Part shown: positions 1 to 6,515 of the stretch, one piece after another
How the letters are laid out: each line of letters opens with the position of its first letter
Position numbering within the stretch: the first letter of the stretch is position 1
Virus record (IMG/VR): IMGVR_UViG_3300015024_000083
Span: 1-23,632 of that record
DNA from: a virus
Direction: 5' to 3' (one strand)
Length of the DNA: 23,632 nucleotides
The notes under the pieces: model-generated
The model's database searches: none
Told to the model about the DNA's origin: nothing
The model's input: only the letters and a program-made list of their open reading frames with translations
Made by a program: the position numbers and the translations under genes

Positions 1-192
1 GCTGTCGCTGCCCTCCCAGGATTCTGGCGTTGACGGCAGGATCTGCACGCCAAGCGGCTCGGCGATCGGCGCGCTTCCCTCCCATGATTCTGGCAGGATC
101 TGCACGCCAAGCGGTGGCGTGCGGGGGCGCCGGGATTCGTTGCGGTCGCCGAGGATCGTGCCAGGGCGGCGGGGAGGCTTGTGGTCTGTCAT
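1..192 (-). CDS. Proline-rich repeat protein, N-terminal part (cut by left edge)
   Basis: Only the first 64 codons are visible. The ATG at 192-190 overlaps the TGA of the upstream gene (ATGA, 189-192), and GGAG lies about 7 nt upstream, so the start is well supported. The N-terminus is basic and rich in Pro and Arg. It is followed by a tandem peptide repeat: PLGVQILPESWEGS, a short PIAE-type spacer, then PLGVQILPSTPESWEGS. The repeat is also visible in the DNA and may continue past the edge. No family is recognised. It is the last gene of the visible structural operon, after a membrane-anchored protein. A linker or surface-repeat protein would fit; function is unknown. Confidence 0.7.
   Translation of the reverse strand, partial: MTDHKPPRRPGTILGDRNESRRPRTPPLGVQILPESWEGSAPIAEPLGVQILPSTPESWEGSDS
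11..114. repeat. Two-copy direct repeat inside the proline-rich gene
   Basis: A 23-bp identical block (ggcaggatctgcacgccaag plus cgg) occurs at 35-57 and 92-114. A second near-identical block (ccctccca, then gattctggc after one variable base) occurs at 11-29 and 77-95. On the minus strand the blocks encode the repeated PLGVQILP and PESWEGS peptides. The copies differ by a 6-base insertion that adds Ser-Thr. The reading frame is kept, so this is a coding repeat. Further copies may lie beyond the left edge. Confidence 0.85.
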
Positions 193-533
193 GGAGGATC
201 TCCTGCCAGCTCACATCGGATGACGAGCAGTGACGTGTCGCCATGCTCGCGCACGATCACGTGGGTCCGGTCTCCGAGGCACTCCATCAGCGACATCGGA
301 CGTTCCGCGAAGATCAGCCTGCAACCATCCACCGTCGGAACCGCTGCGACTGAATCAAACGTGCCCACCGCTGCCGCGCATGGCGATGACTTCCCGCCGC
401 GCACCGACGCTGAGCCTTCGTGTTGCTGGACGATAGGGACTGGCGCTCGACTGCCGCCGACGATGACCGCTCCGACCATGCCGGCAACGAGCGCGGCAAC
501 CGTCGTAGGTCCGTACGTCTTGAGCGTGTCCAT
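189..533 (-). CDS. Small membrane-anchored cysteine-containing protein
   Basis: 114 residues. The ATG at 533-531 shares one base with the TGA of the fibre-like gene (TGATG), which fixes the start; the open frame extends upstream only as shadow sequence. Residues about 10-28 (TTVAALVAGMVGAVIVGG) form one hydrophobic segment, followed by a soluble C-terminal domain of about 85 residues with four cysteines. This suggests a single-pass membrane protein with an exported, possibly disulfide-bonded domain. It ends in GDPP and overlaps the next gene by 4 nt. No known holin, endolysin or spanin motif was recognised and there is no lipobox. A lysis or superinfection-related role is possible from topology alone, but this is inference. 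Confidence 0.72.
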   Translation of the reverse strand: MDTLKTYGPTTVAALVAGMVGAVIVGGSRAPVPIVQQHEGSASVRGGKSSPCAAAVGTFDSVAAVPTVDGCRLIFAERPMSLMECLGDRTHVIVREHGDTSLLVIRCELAGDPP

Positions 534-2287
534 CAGTGACCCCAGCAGTTGTAGGAAAAGTTGTTGCAGTTCGCGGCGGCCAGTGTCGACGTGTTGAAGC
601 AGTTGAACACCGGCGCAGTCGCACTCGGCGTCACGTAGATGCCTTGTGCTGAGCCCTCGATCTGCGCTTCGCAAAACGCCGTGGTGCCGAAGCCGCCCGA
701 GAACGTGATGGTCACGCTCGTGAACGCGCCAACTGCGGTGACGCGCCCGACGAAGTTGCTCGAGCTCGCGTCAAGCGTGCCGTGGTTCGCGGTCGGCGCG
801 ACCGATGCCTGCGCAATGGCAGCGCGGGTGTTGCTCGTGAAGTCGCCGCCTCCGAGCGTCAGCGTGGTCTCGATCTTCGCCTGCGTCGAGACGTCAAACA
901 GTGCAGTGTTGGCGTAGAGGATCGCCATTTGCGAGCCGAGACCGAGATACATGTTCCCACCCGTCGTCTGAAGCGCGTAGTTCGTCTGGCCGTTGTTCGC
1001 GTCGAGGAGGAGAGCAATGTTCGTCAGCGTGTTGCCGCCCGTCGATCGTGTCGCGTCCTGCGCGATGATCGCTCCGTACGCCGTGCGACCTACCGCGGTC
1101 GTGTCGTACGACCCGGTGTCGCGCACGTAGATGTTCTGCGGACTGAGAGCGCGGCTCGTGAGCTGCTGATCAACCATCAGCGTTGTGTTGGCGACACCCG
1201 CGCTCGCCGTCACACCAGAGACGAGCAAGCCATTGGTCATGATCACGTCGCGCGCGTCGAACAGGTAATCGCCCTTGCTCATCGGGATCCATCCGCCCGT
1301 GTCGCGCTGGTGATAGAACATCATCCCGCGGTTCTGCGGCAGCACGATGTCAGCTTGGGCTCCGCCGAGGCTGACTTGCCACTGGTTGACCGCGACCGAG
1401 CTCGCGTCCAAGTTGGTCAACTTGAGGTTGCCCGGGCCGAGGTTGATCACGTATTTGACAGGCCCTTGACCCTCGACGTTTTGCGATCCGTTCGGCGCGT
1501 ACTTCATTCCGGTCACCGTCGCGGAGCCCGCACCCGTGGTGCTCAGCATGACCACCGAGTAGCTGGTCAGCGCAGGATCGCCGCCGGCCTCGCACGAGCC
1601 GGCGATGGGACCGCCGACGATCGGGCACGTGTCGGGCGCGTTGTAATCGTTGACCGTCGTTCCACTCGTGATCGGCGCCGTCACCGAGTACGGAAACAGG
1701 CCGAACTGCTTCACTGCGGAGTTTCCGACGCGACCAACACTACTGACGACAAGCCATCGCTTTGTCGTCGGATCCGACTGGTCGGGCTGTACGTAGAGGA
1801 AATCAGCGCACGAGGTCTGTCCGATGATGAATCGATGCGTCGAAGTCTGCGCACTGTTGCGCGCGTAGCCAGGATTCCAGATTCGGTTGTTCGCGAACGA
1901 GTTCGTGTCCTCGGCCGAGAATCCGACGGCGCCATCGTCCTGCGGGCTGTTCGCGTTACAGATCGTGATCCGCGTGCCGAGTGGCAGCGCTGCGCCGATC
2001 GCGTCGATCCCGGTGACCCAGTTGCCGTGGTTGTCGCCCGCCTGGATCTGATACGTCGACTTCGTGCCGAGTCCGGTCGGGTGCCAGTTGTCGAGGCGAG
2101 CGCCGTCTGTGGCAAGCACGCCGGCCTGCACGAGTGAGGTGCGGACCTGATCGACGACGAGCGTGTCACCCGAACCGGCCTGCACGATGCGACCACCCGT
2201 GACGGCGAGTGGCACCTTATCGCCTGCGGAGGCGATCGCCGCGATGATAGCTACGACCAGTGGAATGGAGAGAAGCGCGGTCTTCAT
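533..2287 (-). CDS. Fibre-like surface protein with N-terminal signal peptide
   Basis: 584 residues. The ATG at 2287 shares one base with the upstream TGA. The first 21 residues form a textbook Sec signal: MKTA, a hydrophobic run (LLSIPLVVAIIAAIA) and an Ala-Ser-Ala cleavage site before Gly-Asp. The mature part is Gly/Ser/Thr/Asn-rich and beta-rich. The start GGRIVQAGSGDTL and the C-terminal stretch around NFVGRVTAVGAFTSVTITFS resemble repetitive segments common in phage fibre or adsorption proteins. There are eight cysteines, four of them in the last about 50 residues (CEAQ, NCFN, NCNN, NCWGH). Placement after virion genes suggests a host-contact protein. The signal peptide is unusual for a virion fibre, so a secreted or host-displayed protein is an alternative. 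Confidence 0.7.
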   Translation of the reverse strand: MKTALLSIPLVVAIIAAIASAGDKVPLAVTGGRIVQAGSGDTLVVDQVRTSLVQAGVLATDGARLDNWHPTGLGTKSTYQIQAGDNHGNWVTGIDAIGAALPLGTRITICNANSPQDDGAVGFSAEDTNSFANNRIWNPGYARNSAQTSTHRFIIGQTSCADFLYVQPDQSDPTTKRWLVVSSVGRVGNSAVKQFGLFPYSVTAPITSGTTVNDYNAPDTCPIVGGPIAGSCEAGGDPALTSYSVVMLSTTGAGSATVTGMKYAPNGSQNVEGQGPVKYVINLGPGNLKLTNLDASSVAVNQWQVSLGGAQADIVLPQNRGMMFYHQRDTGGWIPMSKGDYLFDARDVIMTNGLLVSGVTASAGVANTTLMVDQQLTSRALSPQNIYVRDTGSYDTTAVGRTAYGAIIAQDATRSTGGNTLTNIALLLDANNGQTNYALQTTGGNMYLGLGSQMAILYANTALFDVSTQAKIETTLTLGGGDFTSNTRAAIAQASVAPTANHGTLDASSSNFVGRVTAVGAFTSVTITFSGGFGTTAFCEAQIEGSAQGIYVTPSATAPVFNCFNTSTLAAANCNNFSYNCWGH

Positions 2288-3093
2288 CAGAGTCCGATCG
2301 GCGGCTGAACCAGAAGCCGCAGCTGGGTAGTGGAGAGGGCGACGCCAAGGGCGGTCACAAACTGACTAGCTGCAATCGGCGCCGTCGTGGTGATCTTCCC
2401 CGCGGTCACGTCAAGCCAATACTGCATGCCGAACACGAGCCCCCCCGATCCGCCTGTGCGCGCATCCCATTGCGCGGTGGTAAGCGCGACGACGTTCGTG
2501 GCTTGCACCGATCCTGTTGCGCCGTTTACGCAGTCCGCGGTGAGAATCCCAACGACCGTGGCCGCCGCAAGGCTGGTCGCGACCGCTGCGGCGAACGAAC
2601 CGCCCGCCGATCCGTAGACAGGCGTGCCAGCCGACAATGTCCCTCCGCTTGCATTGATCAGCGGGAATGTCGCCGAAGCGCCGCCACCGCCAGATCCGCC
2701 GCCGATTATGATCTTCGCCTGCGTCGCCGAGAGTCCGGCGAGTACGGCGACGCCGCTCGCGTTGCTGGTCGTCAGCGTGCCAGCGACCGTGGCGGAGAGG
2801 TAGTACGTGACACCGAACGCCAGGCCGCCGCTCGTGCCGCAGACCGCATCCCATTGGGCGGTGGTTGCGGTGATCACGCCAGTCGTCAGGATGTTGCCGC
2901 TGGCAGCGGGACGCACAAGCGGGTCCACCACGACGCCGATTACAGCGGCCTTCGCCGAGCCATCGCCAAGTGCGAGCTTGAAGCCACCGGCCGCGTCCGA
3001 GTAGGCCGGTTGACAGATCGTCGCGTTGATCGCCTCGTCATTGACGAGAGTAACCCACGGCAAAACCGTCGGCACGCCGGTGAGGAACGCCAC
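2287..3093 (-). CDS. Internally duplicated beta-rich structural protein
   Basis: 268 residues; GTG start at 3093-3091. The protein consists of two related units, about residues 18-130 and 144-264, joined by a Gly/Ser linker (GGGSGGGG, about 131-138). Each unit carries a TTAQWDA motif (about 78 and 206), then GxSGGLxFG, an aromatic YYL or YWL and a TLTTS/KITTT strand, and ends in LSATQ or LSTTQ. Composition is Gly/Ala/Thr/Val-rich with few charges, as in head-decoration or fibre-domain proteins. It lies 36 nt after the preceding gene and overlaps the fibre-like gene by one base. The ribosome site before the GTG is poor. I infer a virion accessory protein; the exact role is unknown. Confidence 0.75.
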   Translation of the reverse strand: MAFLTGVPTVLPWVTLVNDEAINATICQPAYSDAAGGFKLALGDGSAKAAVIGVVVDPLVRPAASGNILTTGVITATTAQWDAVCGTSGGLAFGVTYYLSATVAGTLTTSNASGVAVLAGLSATQAKIIIGGGSGGGGASATFPLINASGGTLSAGTPVYGSAGGSFAAAVATSLAAATVVGILTADCVNGATGSVQATNVVALTTAQWDARTGGSGGLVFGMQYWLDVTAGKITTTAPIAASQFVTALGVALSTTQLRLLVQPPIGL

Positions 3094-3129
3094 TCTAGTA
3101 CCGTCCTGATCCCGCGCAGAGCTTGCTCA

Positions 3130-3615
3130 TCACGCTTGCTTCCCGTGGATGTACTGCCGGACTGAACCTGCCGTAGTGACGACCCATTCCGTGCGACCAC
3201 GGCGAGCGCCATTGGTCACGAGCTCGAACAAAGCGCCGCCCGCGGTGCCGCCCGCGACCACGGCGCCCGTGACCGACGACGTGCCGCCGACGACATCCGG
3301 TGCAGTCGGCAGCGTCTTTGGGATCCACAGTCCAACGGTCGGCAGTGCATTACCGGCGACGTCGATACCATTCGAGGAATCCGTATACGGTTGTCCAGTG
3401 CTCTTGTACGCGGGCATGTTGGACGAGTGATATTTGATACTCGTCGCGACAAGCACCGCGTCCCACGAGACATGAATTGAGACCACGTTTGCGTCAGGCA
3501 CGCTCGCGTCGATGTACCAGATCCCGGCACTGAGCGTGTAGCCCTTGCCGAGTTCGTACTTCGCGAGTGTACCGTCCGATTTCACCGCGTCTGGAATTGA
3601 TTGCTTGGAAAACAT
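3130..3615 (-). CDS. Hypothetical probable virion accessory protein
   Basis: 161 residues. The ATG at 3615 is preceded by TAGGAGAGAGC: a strong GGAG site 7 nt upstream, overlapping the stop region of the large ejection protein gene. The N-terminus (MFSKQSIPDAVKSDGTLAKY) is polar. The middle has beta-type stretches (IWYIDASV, VSIHVSWDAVLVA), and the C-terminus has a Gly/Val/Thr-rich section followed by TEWVVTTAGSVRQYIHG. There is no signal peptide or membrane segment. I do not recognise the family. It lies between the internal proteins and the duplicated beta-rich protein, in the same operon. A tail or surface component is plausible. Confidence 0.7.
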   Translation of the reverse strand: MFSKQSIPDAVKSDGTLAKYELGKGYTLSAGIWYIDASVPDANVVSIHVSWDAVLVATSIKYHSSNMPAYKSTGQPYTDSSNGIDVAGNALPTVGLWIPKTLPTAPDVVGGTSSVTGAVVAGGTAGGALFELVTNGARRGRTEWVVTTAGSVRQYIHGKQA

Positions 3616-3623
3616 GCTCTCTC

Positions 3624-6515
3624 CTACCGGTCCAAACGGGTCATCGTACGATCGCCGATTGACATCGACGATGTCAAGGTCGGATGCGGTGCCTGCATGG
3701 TTGCTTGTGCCACGGTGTTTGCGGCCTGTAAATATGCCGCGTGATCGGGTTTCATTGTCGAGTCCATCGGTAGTCCAGTGAGTGACGAGATCGCCACTCG
3801 ACGCATGTATGACGGCATCTTGCCTTCACGCCCGAGCATCTCGACGAGCTTCTGTTGCGCCTGCGCGTACAGCTGTGGATAGCAGTTCTTGATGCAGTCG
3901 ACCTCAGCGGTTCGAGCGACGCCACCGTCCGCAACGCGCTCGAAGATCGCCGATGGATCGTGCGATGCCGCGAGCACGTGACCAAACGCGACCATCTCGG
4001 CCTTGCTCGGCAACACGGCCGCCTGGCCTGGTAGCGGTACACCGTCAGGCTTGGGAGCCTGGTTGTAGAGATACGTGAGTTTGTTAGTCTCGGCCGCGAT
4101 GATCGCGTTTAGGATCGTCGGGTCGCTGGTATTCACGCGTTGCTTGACCGCTTGCGCGATGGCATCTGGTTGCTGCGACGCCGCGAGCTCGCCGAGACGC
4201 TGCGTGTACAGCGCGCCGATATCGCCCTTGTCGGGCTCGCTCGAATACGCCTTCTTCGCGGTGCCTGCGTCGAACAGCTTGAAGCCGAGCGCCGCCGCGC
4301 CGCCAATGTCGGGTGCCTTCGATGCGAGACGATCCGCGGTGTTGTTGAGCATCCGGCCCATCGCTCCGTTGATGCGGTTCTGTGTTTCGACGGCTTTCGC
4401 GGCGATCGTGCCCTCGGCCGTCGCCGCAAACGATCCGCCGTATTTGCCGAGGAGCTTGCCGGCGATCTTGGCCTTCAGATACAGCGACAAGATCGGGCCG
4501 ATCACCGGAATGTTTTTGGGATCCGGAAGCGGAACGCCGATCGTGCGCAACGCTTCGTACATCGTGCCGACGTCCGACGCGCGCTTGGCGAGCCCACCGA
4601 TCATTGACTTGCCGTGCGGTAGCGCAGTTGCCGGGACGCCGCGATCGGCCGCGTCGAGGTGGTCGATATCGCGCGCGGTGTTCGCCGCGTTCTGGTTCGC
4701 CGCATGCTCCTGCGCGGCTCGAAACTGCGCGGCATGCTCCTTGGCTTGCTGCGATGCCGAGTCGCCCAGTGCATCGGTGAGGCTCGCTTTGGCGGCCTCG
4801 TAACGCGTGATCTTGGGAGCGATGTCGCTGATGTCCTCGTTGACGTCCTTGGACTTCGCGAGCGCGTTCTCGACCGCGGTGTCCGGATCAATCGGCTTGT
4901 CGACGCCCTTGATGATGCGTTGGCCGAGCGAGAGCGGCTCTTTCGATGCTGCCATCGCCTGGAGTTGCTCGGTCAGATCACCGGCCGGCTGCTTGGCCAG
5001 CGATTGGATCATGTCGGCGCGCGCTTCGGCGAGCTCGTGGAGCTGGCCCGTGAGACGTTGCGTCGACGCTGCCCGGATGTCGACGATCGGCTTGCCGGCT
5101 GCGTACGCCGCATAGACGTCGTCCTGTGCCTGCGCTGCGGCCTTGCGGCCCGCGTATGTCGCGCGCGCCATCAACTCGACACCTGACGTCGAGACGTTCG
5201 CGCCATCGGCGGTAGCGGCTGCGTACGCATCGTGAGACGCGACGGCCGCGTTCTGTCTGGCAACGGCCTGCACCGACTTCGGTGCCTGGATGTCGCCGAG
5301 ACGATCGCCAGGCGCGGTGCGCCCTGGATCCATCGGGTCGGAAAAGTACGCCTTGATCGTCTCGTCCTCGGGGGTCTTCGCTTCGAAGTCTTTGGCCCAG
5401 TCCGAGAGGCGCTGACGACGTGAGGCCGCGTTGGCTGCGTCGTACTCGACCGCGCCATCGGGGAACTTCTCGCGCCACGACTTGATGAGCTGGCGAGCGT
5501 CCTTGGCTGGCACGGCTGCGGGGGTTGGCGTCTCAGCGACCGGCGCGGCCTCGGCGATGCCTGGTGCTGCGGCCTCGGCGACCGGCGTACCGGCCGCTGG
5601 TGCCTCTCCGATCGCCGGCGCTTCGCCCACGACCGGATCCTTGACCAGCCGCAGGTTCGGCACGCCGCCCTCCTGCACCGTGCGCATGTCAGCGGCCTGC
5701 TGGAGCCCAGCGCTGCGCTCCGACTCGAGGTCGGTGATAAACTGCTGCGTCTCGCGATCGGTTTGCGTGACGGCTTGCTGGCCCGTGCGATCGAGTCCAG
5801 ACGACGTGTCGATCGAATCGCCGATCGCCCGTTTCGCGCCGAGCTTCGCGACCGCCACGGCCTCGGGGGTCGACTCGGACAACGGAAACAGCCGCCGCGC
5901 CGCGATGAGTCCGTTGCTCGCCACGGATAGCGCGCCTGCGCCAACGCCGCCGTAAAACGCGCCCTTGCCCATCGCGCCAACGAAGCCTTCGGCCGACAGA
6001 TCACGGTTGCCGAGCGCGACGTCTGAGACGTAGGCGCCAGCGTTGTACAGCGAGCCCTCAGCGGCGCCGGCTGCGACAGTACCGATAAGGCCACCGCCGG
6101 TGCGCTCGGCGATGCGTGCGCCAAGACGTGAGGTCAGTCCTGCCGGGGTGAGGCTCGCGAGTCCGGCCTCGTCGCCGAGGAGAGCGGGCGCGATGGCGCC
6201 TGTCAACTGACCGGCCATCGATGCGTAGGGGTGTTCGTCGCGAAGTGCCTGGAGATCCCCGCCGCCACCAAGCGCCGAGATGCCGGCATCAGATAGTCCG
6301 AGGGTCGCTCCACTCAGGGCATTCGCACCGAACGCAGCTGCGGTGCCGAGTGCACCGCCATAGGTGTCATGACGGACATGATCGGAGACGCGCTGTGCGG
6401 CTTCGTCGCTTTGCTCGACGCGGTATCCTTCCTGGACGAGCGCGCCAGCCTTGTCGATCGGCGCGGTAATAGTGTCGCCATGGTCATTGACGAGATTGAC
6501 AGTCGCGTCGCCCAC
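3624..6515 (-). CDS. Large internal virion / DNA-ejection-type protein
   Basis: 963 residues. GTG start at 6515-6513 shares one base with the upstream TAG, with GGAG 7 nt upstream. The N-terminal about 45 residues (VNLVNDHGDTITAPIDKAG and VQEGYRVE) form a small domain. They are followed by long Gly/Ala-rich hydrophobic, amphipathic stretches to about residue 210 (ANALSGATLGLSDAG, GLIGTVAAGAAEG, GVGAGALSVASNG). A Pro/Ala/Glu-rich linker lies around 300-345, then long Ala/Gln-rich helices with coiled-coil character, a second hydrophobic part near IPVIGPILSLYLKAKIAG, and a helical C-terminus. Size, composition and position beside other coiled-coil proteins match internal proteins of podoviruses that are ejected with DNA. 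I see no lysozyme or transglycosylase motif. Confidence 0.75.
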   Translation of the reverse strand: MGDATVNLVNDHGDTITAPIDKAGALVQEGYRVEQSDEAAQRVSDHVRHDTYGGALGTAAAFGANALSGATLGLSDAGISALGGGGDLQALRDEHPYASMAGQLTGAIAPALLGDEAGLASLTPAGLTSRLGARIAERTGGGLIGTVAAGAAEGSLYNAGAYVSDVALGNRDLSAEGFVGAMGKGAFYGGVGAGALSVASNGLIAARRLFPLSESTPEAVAVAKLGAKRAIGDSIDTSSGLDRTGQQAVTQTDRETQQFITDLESERSAGLQQAADMRTVQEGGVPNLRLVKDPVVGEAPAIGEAPAAGTPVAEAAAPGIAEAAPVAETPTPAAVPAKDARQLIKSWREKFPDGAVEYDAANAASRRQRLSDWAKDFEAKTPEDETIKAYFSDPMDPGRTAPGDRLGDIQAPKSVQAVARQNAAVASHDAYAAATADGANVSTSGVELMARATYAGRKAAAQAQDDVYAAYAAGKPIVDIRAASTQRLTGQLHELAEARADMIQSLAKQPAGDLTEQLQAMAASKEPLSLGQRIIKGVDKPIDPDTAVENALAKSKDVNEDISDIAPKITRYEAAKASLTDALGDSASQQAKEHAAQFRAAQEHAANQNAANTARDIDHLDAADRGVPATALPHGKSMIGGLAKRASDVGTMYEALRTIGVPLPDPKNIPVIGPILSLYLKAKIAGKLLGKYGGSFAATAEGTIAAKAVETQNRINGAMGRMLNNTADRLASKAPDIGGAAALGFKLFDAGTAKKAYSSEPDKGDIGALYTQRLGELAASQQPDAIAQAVKQRVNTSDPTILNAIIAAETNKLTYLYNQAPKPDGVPLPGQAAVLPSKAEMVAFGHVLAASHDPSAIFERVADGGVARTAEVDCIKNCYPQLYAQAQQKLVEMLGREGKMPSYMRRVAISSLTGLPMDSTMKPDHAAYLQAANTVAQATMQAPHPTLTSSMSIGDRTMTRLDR

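Noticed and set aside
1-114. CRISPR-like repeat array
   Set aside because: Only two copies, variable spacing and an intact reading frame across the repeats; it is a coding repeat.
534-674. Upstream extension of the membrane-anchored protein
   Set aside because: Shadow of the fibre-like gene; the ATG overlapping its stop codon is the natural start.
782-2137. 451-residue plus-strand open frame
   Set aside because: Extremely Arg-rich and lacking any domain pattern; it is antisense to the fibre-like gene and typical of GC-rich shadow frames.
3094-3129. Eleven-codon ORF (MSKLCAGSGRY) in the gap
   Set aside because: Too short to support, with no ribosome site or motif; probably just the intergenic gap.
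2260-3165. 301-residue plus-strand open frame
   Set aside because: Antisense to the duplicated beta-rich gene, Arg-rich and low quality; spans a real gene junction.
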